Positions 24,184 to 33,056 are shown, numbered from the stretch's first letter. The stretch is DNA of 64,000 bases from Aldehydirespirator sp965205155 (GCA_965205155.1 OZ242033.1:2480001-2544000), one strand, 5' to 3'. Notes: generated from the letters alone by a model not told the origin. Numbers and translations: made by a program.

Positions 24184-25296
24184 TCACCTTCCCAGGAGAC
24201 GGACCATCTCGCGCAGGGCCCGCTCGGTCCAGTCTCGCCGGCCGACGACATCGTCCACGGCCAGAGACACCACCGCGTGCCGGAGTCCCGCCTCCCCCAA
24301 GGCTCTGAGCTGCTCGGCGGCGCGTTCGGGCGTGCCCCAGAGAACGATCTCCTCGATCAGTTCGGTCGGCACCGTGTTGAGAGCATCGCGGCGCTCGTCG
24401 CCATCCAGGGCGAACGGGTCGTAGTCGACGAATCCTCGATGATTCTCGCCGAGGGGATGAGAGTCGCCGAAGCGGACCCAATCGCCGGCAGGGAGCAGCA
24501 GTCCGAGGAGCTTCAACCCGGCATCGTCGAGGGCCCTGCGGGCGTCGTCGTCGCGGTCGGCGAGGACGAGAACGAGCTCCACTGCGGGCAGGATCTTCGT
24601 CGCGTCCCTGCCCGCACGGCGGGCGTGCTCACGAACCGTGGCCAGGCTGGACCCGTAGCGGTCGGGGTCGGCCATATCGGTCGGGTACCAGCCGTCGCCG
24701 AATTCCCCCGCAAGCCGGAGCATGCGAGGTCCCCGGCCGCCCACCCATATCTCTGGAACACCTCCGGGACCGGGGCCAAGGTCGAGACGGGCGCGGTCGA
24801 GCGGGAACCAATCGCCGTCCAGATCGATGGGTCCGGTGGAGTGCAGGCATGCCCGGATCACCGCCAATGCCTCCTCCAGCCTGCTCACCGGCCTCTCCTC
24901 GACCAGGCCGTACGGAGCGGTGTTGGCCGCCTCGCCCGCGCCGATTCCCAGGATGGGCCGGGTCGGCACGAGATGGGAGAGCGTCAGGGCAGCCTGGGCG
25001 ATGATGACCGGATGGCGGCGCACGGCCTCGGTGACGCCCACTCCGATACGAACGTCGCCCGCTGCGCCCGCCAGGAATCCGAGCAGCGTCTGGTACTCGA
25101 GGTTCTCGTGTGGAGAGGCGGGCATTCCGGCCCCCGGCACCCAATCCGCCTCGGAGGCGAAGTCGACCAGGTGATCCCACACGGTGAACGAGGCCAGTCC
25201 GGCCGCCCGCGCCAGCGACAGGCCCTGCGTCACCGAGCTCACGGGTGGCTGAGGGGGGAAGGCCAGCCCGAGACGGATGCCCTGGTGGTCACTCAA
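24184..25296 (-). CDS. LLM-class flavin-dependent oxidoreductase
   Basis: This luciferase-like (F420 or FMN) protein of about 370 residues has the beta-barrel start IRLGLAFPPQPP, ASFTVWDHLVDF, the VTEAVRRHPVIIAQAALTLSHL helix, ILGIGAGEAANTAPYGL and EIWVGGRGPRMLRLAGEFGDGWYP-type elements of the family. The frame is open further upstream, but domain sequence begins near TTG 25296, which overlaps the stop of the SIS gene by eight bases; no ATG or GTG is available at that point. It sits between the second SIS gene and the toroid protein, implying an oxidation step in the same pathway or on an aglycone. Confidence 0.85.
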   Translation of the reverse strand: MSDHQGIRLGLAFPPQPPVSSVTQGLSLARAAGLASFTVWDHLVDFASEADWVPGAGMPASPHENLEYQTLLGFLAGAAGDVRIGVGVTEAVRRHPVIIAQAALTLSHLVPTRPILGIGAGEAANTAPYGLVEERPVSRLEEALAVIRACLHSTGPIDLDGDWFPLDRARLDLGPGPGGVPEIWVGGRGPRMLRLAGEFGDGWYPTDMADPDRYGSSLATVREHARRAGRDATKILPAVELVLVLADRDDDARRALDDAGLKLLGLLLPAGDWVRFGDSHPLGENHRGFVDYDPFALDGDERRDALNTVPTELIEEIVLWGTPERAAEQLRALGEAGLRHAVVSLAVDDVVGRRDWTERALREMVRLLGR

Positions 25297-26398
25297 CGAC
25301 GATCGCGCTTTCGTAGATCTGGGGATCCCCATCCTCGCGATGAACTGTCTCTCCCATGCCGTACATCGAACCGCCAAGGCTGCCGGCCAGGCCGAAGCTG
25401 AGAATCTGGGCCGGTACGGAATCGACCAGTGGAGCGGTGGCGGCGGGGCCGTCGGTGGCGTAGACGGAGTCGGCCAGACCCGAGAAGGATCCGGCGTGGC
25501 CCGGTGTCGTGACGACGCCGAGGTCCACACCCAGCCGGTGCAGGTAGTGCGAGATCTCGATGGTCCGGGTGATCGAGCGGTCGCCGGGTGCGAACAGCAT
25601 CACCATGAATGAGTCCGACACCAGCGAGTACTCGTCGTGGGCGTATTCCTCTGTCTCCTGCCAGAGCGCGGTTAGCTGGCTGATCTCGAGCACCTTCCGC
25701 ACGAGGTGGCGCGCCGCAGCCAGCGTCGGGCCGGCGGCCAGGGCCATCAGCGTGGTGGCTCGGGTGGCCCGAGCAGCCTGCGCCATGGCCGCGTCCCAGA
25801 CCGATTCCACCGTGTCGTCGATCGATGCCGGCGTCTCGTCGATAGCCTTCCTGAGTTCATCGGAGCGGTTCCCCGGCACGAGGGCACAAGCCACTTCGCT
25901 GAGAGCGATCGATCCCACGGTGAAGGACGTTGTCCCGGGGATCGGGCCCAGCTTGGGGAACGGGACGACTATCAGGTGATCCACCGGCTCGGCCGCCAGC
26001 GGCGAGTCGGCCCGGGCCGTCACCGCCAACGTGACCATTCCCCGGGCGCGAGCCGCTCGGACGCCCTCGATAACCCGGGTGACCTTCCCCGATTGCGACA
26101 AGGCCACCACCAGGGATCCGGGTGGCGCGCCGTCGACGGCGTAGGACGAGAAGGTCATGGCCGGAACAGCCTCGACAACCGAGTCCGGCAGCAGGCTCTC
26201 CCATACCGGCCGGGATGCCATCGCGCCGTCGAGGCTGTCGCCGCATCCGATGAGATAGACGCGTTCGGGGTGAGGCGGAAGATCGCCCGCGGCCGCCTCA
26301 GCGGCCTGGCGAAGCAACGGCACCTGCTCGGCCACTACGGCGCCCTGGCGGCGGATGTCCTCACCGAACAGCCGCAACAACTCGGGGTCGTGATGCAC
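25289..26398 (-). CDS. Double-SIS-domain sugar isomerase/deglycase-like protein 2
   Basis: At 369 residues it parallels the SIS protein at 18934-20040. The first SIS domain has YLIGCGDSLDG (about 48-58) and VVALSQSGKVTRVIEGV; the second has LEISQLTALWQETEEYAHDE, again with the Glu-Glu-X-X-His arrangement used by SIS isomerases and deglycases. GTG 26398 is chosen because AAGGGAG lies seven bases upstream; an earlier GTG at 26434 would add 12 non-homologous residues. It begins 45 bases after the permease stop. Two such paralogues in one locus suggest two related substrates or two steps, as with paired deglycases in fructosamine catabolism. Confidence 0.86.
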   Translation of the reverse strand: MHHDPELLRLFGEDIRRQGAVVAEQVPLLRQAAEAAAGDLPPHPERVYLIGCGDSLDGAMASRPVWESLLPDSVVEAVPAMTFSSYAVDGAPPGSLVVALSQSGKVTRVIEGVRAARARGMVTLAVTARADSPLAAEPVDHLIVVPFPKLGPIPGTTSFTVGSIALSEVACALVPGNRSDELRKAIDETPASIDDTVESVWDAAMAQAARATRATTLMALAAGPTLAAARHLVRKVLEISQLTALWQETEEYAHDEYSLVSDSFMVMLFAPGDRSITRTIEISHYLHRLGVDLGVVTTPGHAGSFSGLADSVYATDGPAATAPLVDSVPAQILSFGLAGSLGGSMYGMGETVHREDGDPQIYESAIVVE

Positions 26399-26442
26399 GG
26401 TTTCGCTCCCTTCGTTCGGCAATGTGACCGTCACCGCCCTGC

Positions 26443-27438
26443 CTAGCGTCGGATTCGCGGGTCGGCCAGCATCTGCGCGATGTCGACTGCGGTGTTCACG
26501 ATCACATACAGGCTGCCCAAGATCAACGTCACGGCCGCGATGGCCGCGAAGTCGTTGGTGGGGATGCTCTGAGCCGTGTACCAGCCGATCCCGGGCCATG
26601 CGAAGATCTGCTCGACGATCACCACGCCGGCGAACATGAGTCCCAACTGGAGCCCGGCCATGGTCATTGCCGGACCCGAGGCGTTCCGGAGAGCGTGCCG
26701 GCGCAGGACGAGCCGTTCGGCCAAGCCCTTGGCTCGGGCGGTGCGAACGTAGTCGGAGTCCAGGCTGGCATGGAGGCTGCTGCGCAACACACGGCCGATC
26801 GCCACCGCGGAGGCCAACCCGATCGTGACCGAGGGCAGGATGAGATGCCGCAAGGCATTCAAGAAGGCGTCCGGCCGGCCATGCAGGATGGCATCGACCG
26901 TGAGCAGTTGTGTGGGACCCTCCGGCATGTCGGGCAGGCTCGATCGGCCCGTGCCCGGCAGCCAGCCCAAGTTCCTGGAGAGGACCAGGATCAGGCCGAA
27001 GGCAAGCAGGAACGAAGGCACCGACGCCCCCATGAGCATCACATTGCGGACGACTCCCGACCCTCGCCATCGTGCCGCGGACACCACCCCGAGAACCAGC
27101 CCGCCCAAGGCGGCGAACATGATGCCGTAGAGCGCCAGTTCCATGGTGGCCGGCACGAAGGCGGCGAGGTCCTCGGACACGGCGCGTCGGGTGCGGACCG
27201 ATACCTGGAAGTCCCCGTGCGCGATGTCGTTGAGGTAGGTGAAGTACTGGACGACGAGCGGCTGGTCGAGCCCGAGTTCTCGCGAGTATTCCTCCACCGC
27301 CCCGATGGAGGCTTGGGGACCGAGCGCGACCCTGGCCGGGTTGGCCGGGGTGATCTGGCGCAGCAGGAAGATCACCGCGGTGAGCACGAGCAGCACCACC
27401 ACCATGGCCGCCAGCCGGCGCAGGATGAGCATGGCCAT
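26443..27438 (-). CDS. Family-5 (Dpp/Opp-type) ABC permease, DppB-like
   Basis: This 331-residue permease opens with LILRRLAAMVVVLLVLTAVIFLL, has the region LGLDQPLVVQYFTYL typical of DppB proteins, and the EAA loop YVRTARAKGLAERLVL before the last helices. About six membrane segments are visible. Its ATG directly abuts the stop of the DppC-like gene (TAGATG), indicating translational coupling. Family-5 importers carry di- and oligopeptides, nickel chelates, glycosides and opine-like sugar conjugates. The enzyme genes around it favour a sugar-containing substrate, by inference. Confidence 0.93.
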   Translation of the reverse strand: MAMLILRRLAAMVVVLLVLTAVIFLLRQITPANPARVALGPQASIGAVEEYSRELGLDQPLVVQYFTYLNDIAHGDFQVSVRTRRAVSEDLAAFVPATMELALYGIMFAALGGLVLGVVSAARWRGSGVVRNVMLMGASVPSFLLAFGLILVLSRNLGWLPGTGRSSLPDMPEGPTQLLTVDAILHGRPDAFLNALRHLILPSVTIGLASAVAIGRVLRSSLHASLDSDYVRTARAKGLAERLVLRRHALRNASGPAMTMAGLQLGLMFAGVVIVEQIFAWPGIGWYTAQSIPTNDFAAIAAVTLILGSLYVIVNTAVDIAQMLADPRIRR

Positions 27439-28302
27439 CTAGCGGTCCCCGATCAGATCGCGCAGGGCGTCGCCGGCCAGGTTGGCGGTGTAGGCCAGGG
27501 CCGCGACGGCGATGCCCGGAAAGATGGGAACCCACCATTTCGAGAGCAGGAAGCGCAGGCCCTGGGCCGCCATCGCTCCCAGCTCCGGCGCCGGTGCGGG
27601 CGCTCCCAGACCCAGGAAGGACAAGCCTGCCAGTATCAGCACCAAGTAGCCCACGTCGAGGCTGGCAACCACCAGCACGGAGGGTCCGGCGCCGGGGAGC
27701 AGGTGGCGACTCCACAGCCGCGGTTTGCCGACGCCGGCGAGCTTGGCCGCGTCGACGTGGGGGCGGGCTCCGATGGCGGTGACCTCTCCCCGCACGATCC
27801 GGGCGTACCAGGGCCACCACACGATCGAGACCGCCAGCAGCGTGTTGGTGAACGACGGCCCCAGGGCGGCCACCACCGCGATGGCCAGCACCGGCGCGGG
27901 AAGGGCGAGGAACACATCGGTGAGCCGCATCAGGAGCATGTCGACCCAGCCGCCCACCGCACCGGCCACCAGCCCGATGACGCTGCCGATGATCACGCCC
28001 GAGGCGATGACCAGGACTGCGCCGACCAGGCTGAGCCTGAGCCCGAATATCAGCCGGGACAGGATGTCGCGCCCTACCTCGTCCGTTCCGAGCCAGGCGC
28101 TGCCGCTGGGCGGGCTGAGGGGGATGCCTGAAGGCGCGGTGGCGCTGTGGGGAGCAACCACCGGTGCGGCGATGGCCACCAGGACAAGGATCAGCAGTGC
28201 GGCCAGCGCGAGCCCATCCGGCAGCCGCAGACGCCTCAAGGATCCCCAGAAGAGCTCTCTGGGCGATCCGAGCCTCCTAGTCGAGGTGTCGCGGCCGGTC
28301 AT
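27439..28302 (-). CDS. Family-5 ABC permease, DppC-like
   Basis: The 287-residue protein has the short cytoplasmic N-terminus and first helix usual for DppC, the WLGTDEVGRDILSRLIFGLRLSL motif at the start of the core, an EAA-type loop (DAAKLAGVGKPRLWSRHLLPG) and the AGLSFLGLGAPAPAPELG segment found in nearly all DppC proteins. It overlaps the fused ATPase gene by four bases (ATGA) upstream and abuts dppB downstream. It forms the membrane channel with the DppB-like subunit. Confidence 0.94.
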   Translation of the reverse strand: MTGRDTSTRRLGSPRELFWGSLRRLRLPDGLALAALLILVLVAIAAPVVAPHSATAPSGIPLSPPSGSAWLGTDEVGRDILSRLIFGLRLSLVGAVLVIASGVIIGSVIGLVAGAVGGWVDMLLMRLTDVFLALPAPVLAIAVVAALGPSFTNTLLAVSIVWWPWYARIVRGEVTAIGARPHVDAAKLAGVGKPRLWSRHLLPGAGPSVLVVASLDVGYLVLILAGLSFLGLGAPAPAPELGAMAAQGLRFLLSKWWVPIFPGIAVAALAYTANLAGDALRDLIGDR

Positions 28303-30089
28303 TGGATCGGGGGTGCCTGGCCGGGAACCGAGGCCAGCAGGGTCTCGGTGTACACATGCTGCGGAGCCGATATGACCTCGTCGGCCCGGCCTATCTCCAC
28401 GATCTCTCCTGATTGGATGACGGCGATCCGGTCGGCCACCACTCGAGCAGCAGCCAGGTCATGGGTGACGAACATCACGGTCAAGCTCAACTCCCGGCGG
28501 AGCTGCCCGATCAGGTTGAGAACGACGGCACCCAACGAGACGTCGAGTGCGCTGGTCGGTTCGTCGGCCAGGAGGAGGCCGGGCGGCGCGACGATCGCCC
28601 GAGCGAGAGCGACCCGCTGAGCCTGGCCCCCTGAGAGCTGGCGAGGCTTGGCCGTCATCAACTCCTCGGTCAGGCCGACACGCTGGAGCGCATCGATCAC
28701 CATGCGACGGACCTCGGTCTTGGACTGCCCGCGGCCGCGCAGACGCTCGCCCACCAACTCCTGCACACTCAGCCACGGAGTCAGCGATGCCAGCGCGTCC
28801 TGAAAGACCATCTGCGGGTCGAGGTCCTCCGCCAGAGCGAGTTCGCCACCGTCGCGATCGAGCAAGCCGGACACCACCCGCAGCAGCGTCGACTTGCCGC
28901 AGCCGCTCTCGCCCACCAGTGCGATGGCCTCGCCCCTGCGAACCTCCAGGCTGATTCCCCGCAGCGCTTGGACTTCCTGGTGGGACCAGCCCCTCCGCTT
29001 CTTGAACGTCTTCGTCACGCCGTCCAGGCGAACTACGGCGTCTTCGGAGACGGCTCCCTCGGCCCAGGGGAGCGGGGGCTCGAACTCGGCCCGGTAGGTC
29101 GCTGCCTCCTGGAGACGGATACAGGCCGACAGGCCGCCATCGGCCAACTCGACCAGCTCTGGCATGCGAGCCTCGCACTCGTCGATCCTCAACTCGCATC
29201 TGGGCGCGAACGGGCAGCCGCCGGGGGGAAGGCGAGGGTCCGGGGGCTCCCCGGGCAGTGAGATGAGGGGGCGTTCCCGGCTGGAGGACAGGTTGAGCCG
29301 CGACTGCAGCAAGCCGATGGAGTAGGGGTGCGCGGGCTCGTTGAGTATCGCCTGTGAGCCGCGGGACTCGAGGAGCTTGCCGGCGTACAGGACTGCGATG
29401 CGGTCTGCGATCTCGGAGGCGACGCCCAGGTCGTGGGTGACCAGCAGGAAGGAACAGCCCAGATGGTCGCGCAGCGATGCGAGCAGTTCCAGGATCTGCA
29501 TCTGCACCGTGACGTCGAGGGCGGTCGACGGTTCGTCGGCCACGACGAGCGACGGGTTCCCGGCGATCGCCATGGCGATCATGATTCGCTGCAGCTGGCC
29601 ACCGGAGAACTCATGGGGGTAGCTGTGGAGCCTGTCCCGCGGGTCGGGCACGCCCACCGCTTCGAGCAATCTGACCGACTCATCGGTGGACCCGGAGGAC
29701 TCCAGGAGTTGGCGCCCGACGGTCATGGTCGGGTTCAGCGATGTCATGGGGTTCTGGAACACGGCGCCCAGTTGAGTGTTGAGCAGTCGACGCCGTTGCG
29801 CCGCGGGCGCTGAGACCATGTCGACGCCCATGACCCGGGCGGTGCCGCTGACCTTCGGGGCAGGCTCACCGCGAAGCAGGCCGAGCAACGAGAGACTGAG
29901 GACGGTCTTGCCCGACCCTGACTCTCCAACCAACCCGACGATCTCGCCGGGCTCGATCCTCAGCGACACGCCGCGCAGGGCATGTACAGGCCGGCCCTTG
30001 CGCTCGAATGTGACCTTCAAGTCGGACACGTCGACGACTCGCGCCGGCGCACCTGCTGGCTCCGGGGCGTCGACTGAAGATGTCTTCAT
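28299..30089 (-). CDS. Fused DppD-DppF ABC ATPase of the family-5 importer (596 aa)
   Basis: Two full nucleotide-binding domains are joined. The N-terminal one (about 20-260) has GESGSGKT, FSGGQLQR and VVADEPSTALD, followed by the oligopeptide-type C-terminal cysteine region (GGCPFAPRCELRIDEC). The second (about 350-590) has GESGCGKS, LSGGQAQR and LLADEPTSALD. The linker near residues 320-345 is Pro/Glu-rich. ATG 30089, with TTGAGGGGC upstream, is preferred over TTG 30110. A GC-rich hairpin separates it from the preceding binding-protein gene, and it is coupled to the DppC-like permease downstream. Confidence 0.93.
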   Translation of the reverse strand: MKTSSVDAPEPAGAPARVVDVSDLKVTFERKGRPVHALRGVSLRIEPGEIVGLVGESGSGKTVLSLSLLGLLRGEPAPKVSGTARVMGVDMVSAPAAQRRRLLNTQLGAVFQNPMTSLNPTMTVGRQLLESSGSTDESVRLLEAVGVPDPRDRLHSYPHEFSGGQLQRIMIAMAIAGNPSLVVADEPSTALDVTVQMQILELLASLRDHLGCSFLLVTHDLGVASEIADRIAVLYAGKLLESRGSQAILNEPAHPYSIGLLQSRLNLSSSRERPLISLPGEPPDPRLPPGGCPFAPRCELRIDECEARMPELVELADGGLSACIRLQEAATYRAEFEPPLPWAEGAVSEDAVVRLDGVTKTFKKRRGWSHQEVQALRGISLEVRRGEAIALVGESGCGKSTLLRVVSGLLDRDGGELALAEDLDPQMVFQDALASLTPWLSVQELVGERLRGRGQSKTEVRRMVIDALQRVGLTEELMTAKPRQLSGGQAQRVALARAIVAPPGLLLADEPTSALDVSLGAVVLNLIGQLRRELSLTVMFVTHDLAAARVVADRIAVIQSGEIVEIGRADEVISAPQHVYTETLLASVPGQAPPIQ

Positions 30090-30123
30090 GCCCCTCAAGG
30101 CACCGGACAATAGCCCGCCGCTC

Positions 30124-30151
30124 GACCCCGCCGCCCGGCGGCGACGGGGTC
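30124..30151 (-). terminator. Hairpin between the binding-protein gene and the transporter genes
   Basis: GACCCCG and CGGGGTC pair, then after one C-A mismatch CGCC pairs with GGCG around a CGGC loop. Located 24 bases past the binding-protein stop and 35 bases before the ATPase start, it could partially terminate transcription or protect the 3' end of the upstream message, keeping the receptor more abundant than the membrane complex. Confidence 0.5.
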
Positions 30152-30174
30152 TCGCGGTGGCTCGATTTCGACTG

Positions 30175-31872
30175 CTAGCCGTCCCTCAGCGATGCGATCC
30201 GCAGTGCCGAGAGATCGTCGTACCGGTGCTCGAATCCGGTCATGCCCGGCCGGGCGACCACGGTCTCGATGACATCGGCCAGCGGCACGAAGGCGCCGCA
30301 CTCGGCGTAGGCCTCGGAGGCCTGGGCGTAGACCTCGGCCACGGCCTCGTCGCCGACCACCCTCAGACCATCGAATGAGAACTGGTCACCCTCGCCGCAG
30401 ACCTCGGGCGAGAAGTAGGAGAGCCCTCCACCGGGACGGTAGAACAGATCCGACCAGGTGAACGCATGGGCTGCATCCGGGGTCGCGGGCAGTATCAGAG
30501 CATCGGGTCGGATGTCCGGCGTGGTCGGGTACTCGAACGTCTCCGGCTGGGTCACGCCCCGGCTGGTGGTGTTGAGACCCGCCGCGGTGAGTTGAGCCGC
30601 GACCAAGCCCGCCACCTGCTGGTTGTTCGGATTGTCGGTAGTGAACGCCAGGTCGATGGTCGCGTCTTCCCAGCCACCGGCAGCAACCGCGTCGGCCAAT
30701 GCCTGGGGGTTGTGCCCGGGTTCGTACAGGCCCTTCCCCGGGGGCAGCATCCCTTGCGGGAACAGAGTCGTCGCCACCTTGGCCAAATCGCCGTAGACCT
30801 GCTCGACGATGAACTCGCGGTCGATCGCCTGCGGCACCGCGGCCCGTATGGCCGGGTCCGTGAATGGCCCGTCATGGGTGTTCAGGTGCATGACCACGAA
30901 GTTGATTCCGGTGTGCTGGAACACCTCGAATCCCGCGTCCTGGAATCTCGGCAGGTCGTTCTTGGTGACGCCGTGGATCATGATGTCCAACCCACCGTTC
31001 TCGAGCTCGAGCATCTGGGTGGTGAAGTCCGGAATCACGCGGATGTGTATCGGGGAGAAGCAGGCGGGGACATAGGGAGCCTCGCCCCAGTAGTCGTCGA
31101 AGCGGGTGAGCTCGTACTCGCCCGGTTCGAAGCTGCTGATGTAGTAGGGCCCGGTCCCGGCCGAGTTGGTGGCTATCCAAGCCTGGGCGAGGTCGCCGTC
31201 GACCTCGTTGGCCTCGACCGCCTCGGGACTGACTATGCCCGGTCCGTACGGCGCGGCCATGTAGTGGATGAAGGCGCTGTCGGGCTGGTTCAGGGTGATG
31301 ACGAGCGTGTAGTCGTCCGGCGTCTCGTAGCTCGCCACGTCCCAGAGCATGTAGGCGGGTCCGGCGTCCACGCCGACTCTGCGTTCGAAGCTCCTGATGA
31401 CGTCCTGCGCGGTCAGATCGGTGCCATCGTGGAACTTGACGCCCTCGCGAATCTGGAACGTGTACACCAGCCCGTCGTCGCTGATGTCGTAGCTTTCCGC
31501 CAGCAGCGGCTCGATCTCGGGCAGGCTCGTGTTGGGCTTGTAGCGGAGCAGGCCCTCGTAGGCGCCGCGGGTCACGTTGAGTCCGTCCGACTGGTAGAAG
31601 ATCGCCGGGTCGGGCACCTGCATGTCGAACGGGAACGCCATCTCGAGCGGTCCGCAGTCCTCTACCGCATCGCTGACGGCCTCGCTGTCTTCGGTGGGCG
31701 CGTCACTGTCCGCGGGCGCGTCGCTGTCCACGGCGGGAGCGGCGGTGGTCGGCGCAGCTGGAGCCGGTTCGTCGCTGTCATCGTCGCCGCACGCGGCGGC
31801 GACGAGCGCCAAGACGATCACACCGACAACGATGATGCTGCCGCGGTTGGAACCGATGGTCTTACCGCGCAT
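30175..31872 (-). CDS. Family-5 extracellular solute-binding lipoprotein (565 aa)
   Basis: A lipoprotein signal (VLALVAAAC, Cys28) and an Asp/Ala-rich linker precede a mature domain with the SBP_bac_5 pattern: LLAESYDISDDGLVYTFQIREGVKFHDGTDLTAQDV-like blocks (the family's hallmark early segment), SAGTGPYYISSFEPGEYELTRFDDYWG, and AVPQAIDREFIVEQV in the second half. ATG 31872 has AGAAGGGGG upstream. It is the first gene of the minus-strand transporter operon and is divergent from the aldo/keto reductase operon. The palindrome at 31956 lies between the two starts and could control both. Confidence 0.93.
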   Translation of the reverse strand: MRGKTIGSNRGSIIVVGVIVLALVAAACGDDDSDEPAPAAPTTAAPAVDSDAPADSDAPTEDSEAVSDAVEDCGPLEMAFPFDMQVPDPAIFYQSDGLNVTRGAYEGLLRYKPNTSLPEIEPLLAESYDISDDGLVYTFQIREGVKFHDGTDLTAQDVIRSFERRVGVDAGPAYMLWDVASYETPDDYTLVITLNQPDSAFIHYMAAPYGPGIVSPEAVEANEVDGDLAQAWIATNSAGTGPYYISSFEPGEYELTRFDDYWGEAPYVPACFSPIHIRVIPDFTTQMLELENGGLDIMIHGVTKNDLPRFQDAGFEVFQHTGINFVVMHLNTHDGPFTDPAIRAAVPQAIDREFIVEQVYGDLAKVATTLFPQGMLPPGKGLYEPGHNPQALADAVAAGGWEDATIDLAFTTDNPNNQQVAGLVAAQLTAAGLNTTSRGVTQPETFEYPTTPDIRPDALILPATPDAAHAFTWSDLFYRPGGGLSYFSPEVCGEGDQFSFDGLRVVGDEAVAEVYAQASEAYAECGAFVPLADVIETVVARPGMTGFEHRYDDLSALRIASLRDG

Positions 31873-31946
31873 GTTCTGTGTCCCCCTTCTGTTGTGTGGC
31901 AGCCACCGCGCCGCGGCGTGGGGTGGCTCCTCCAGGACGCGGACGC

Positions 31947-31952
31947 TAACAT
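31947..31952 (+). promoter_or_regulatory. Putative -10 box TAACAT of the aldo/keto reductase operon
   Basis: TAACAT fits TANNNT and ends three bases before the palindromic operator at 31956, the same geometry as at 17010-17031. The implied transcription start falls inside the palindrome. No convincing -35 hexamer is visible. Confidence 0.4.
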
Positions 31953-31955
31953 GCT

Positions 31956-31967
31956 GAAATCGATTTC
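31956..31967. promoter_or_regulatory. LacI-type operator palindrome GAAATCGATTTC
   Basis: This perfect 12-base palindrome with central CG is identical to the core of the site at 17019-17032. It lies in the 121-base divergent region between the family-5 binding-protein gene and the aldo/keto reductase operon, and could repress either direction. The LacI-family protein encoded at 21060 is the obvious candidate regulator in the window. Confidence 0.68.
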
Positions 31968-31993
31968 GCAAGAGGAGTCCCCTGGGAGGAACA

Positions 31994-33010
31994 ATGACTG
32001 ATATGGGTCCGCGCCGTACCTTCGGCACGACTGGCTTCGAGGTGTCGCCACTGTGTCTCGGGACCATGCAGCTGGGCTGGACGATCCCTGACGAGGGCGA
32101 CTGCTATGCCCTGCTCGACGCCTTCGTGGAGGCCGGCGGCAACTTCATCGACACCGCCAACATGTACGGCCCCAACCAGAATCTCCAGTCCTTCGCCAAG
32201 GGCGGCCACCGGGTGGGCGTCACCGAGACGATCATCGGCAACTGGATGAAGGATCGGGGCAATCGCGACGACGTGGTCGTGGCCACCAAGGTGCGGGCCC
32301 GCATGTGGGACGGACCCGACGGCGAGGGCCTGCATCGGGCCCATGTCATACCCGCCGTCGAGGACAGTCTCCGGCGCCTCCAGGTGGACAGCGTCGACAT
32401 CCTCCTGGCCCATTTCCCCGACGCGACACCCTTCGACGAGGCCATGGGCGTGATGGGCGAGCTCGTCACCGAAGGCAAGGTCAAGACGATCGGGTCGTCG
32501 AACTTCCCCGGACCGCTGATGGAGATGGCCAAGGCCGCCGCCGAGGCCGGGGGCACCGCCCAGTGGACCTCGGTGCAGCCCCGCTACAGCATCGTGAACC
32601 GGGCCGAGTACGAAGCCGACCTGATGGAGTTCTGCGTCAACGAGGACGTCGCGTGCTTCCCGTTCAGCCCCCTCGCCGGAGGCTTCCTCACCGGCAAGTA
32701 CGGCCGCGACGAGGCCGTTCCCGACAGCGTGCGGGCCGGCTTCTGCGGCCAGTACATGAATGACGCGGGCTTCAGCGTCATCGAGGCACTGTCGGATGTC
32801 GCCGACGCCCACGGCTGCACCGTTGCGGAGGCCGCCATCGCGTGGGTGCTGCATCAGCCCCAGGTCGTGTCGAGCGTGGTGGGTGCCAACAGCCCCGAGC
32901 AGTTGAGCGCTTCCGTCGGGGGCGGCACGATCGAGCTCGGTGCCGACGAACTGGCCCGGCTCGACGCGGTCAGCTGGAACGAGTCGGAGGGCGAGTTCCT
33001 CTCCTGGTAG
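31994..33010 (+). CDS. Aldo/keto reductase
   Basis: The 338-residue protein has the catalytic tetrad expected for the superfamily: Asp53 and Tyr58 (NFIDTANMYG), Lys99 (VVATKV) and His140 (ILLAHFPD). The NADPH-binding C-terminal part includes KTIGSSNFPG and VVGANSPEQL. GGAGGAACA precedes the ATG. It is the first gene of a long operon with a guanidino-modifying hydrolase, an LLM monooxygenase, an alpha/beta hydrolase and a nucleoside-type importer. It would reduce a carbonyl or oxidise an alcohol or sugar in that pathway. Confidence 0.93.
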   Translation: MTDMGPRRTFGTTGFEVSPLCLGTMQLGWTIPDEGDCYALLDAFVEAGGNFIDTANMYGPNQNLQSFAKGGHRVGVTETIIGNWMKDRGNRDDVVVATKVRARMWDGPDGEGLHRAHVIPAVEDSLRRLQVDSVDILLAHFPDATPFDEAMGVMGELVTEGKVKTIGSSNFPGPLMEMAKAAAEAGGTAQWTSVQPRYSIVNRAEYEADLMEFCVNEDVACFPFSPLAGGFLTGKYGRDEAVPDSVRAGFCGQYMNDAGFSVIEALSDVADAHGCTVAEAAIAWVLHQPQVVSSVVGANSPEQLSASVGGGTIELGADELARLDAVSWNESEGEFLSW

Positions 33011-33056
33011 CGCACAGCTCGTCAAAGTCAACATCTGCGAGAGGAAGGAGCGCGCC

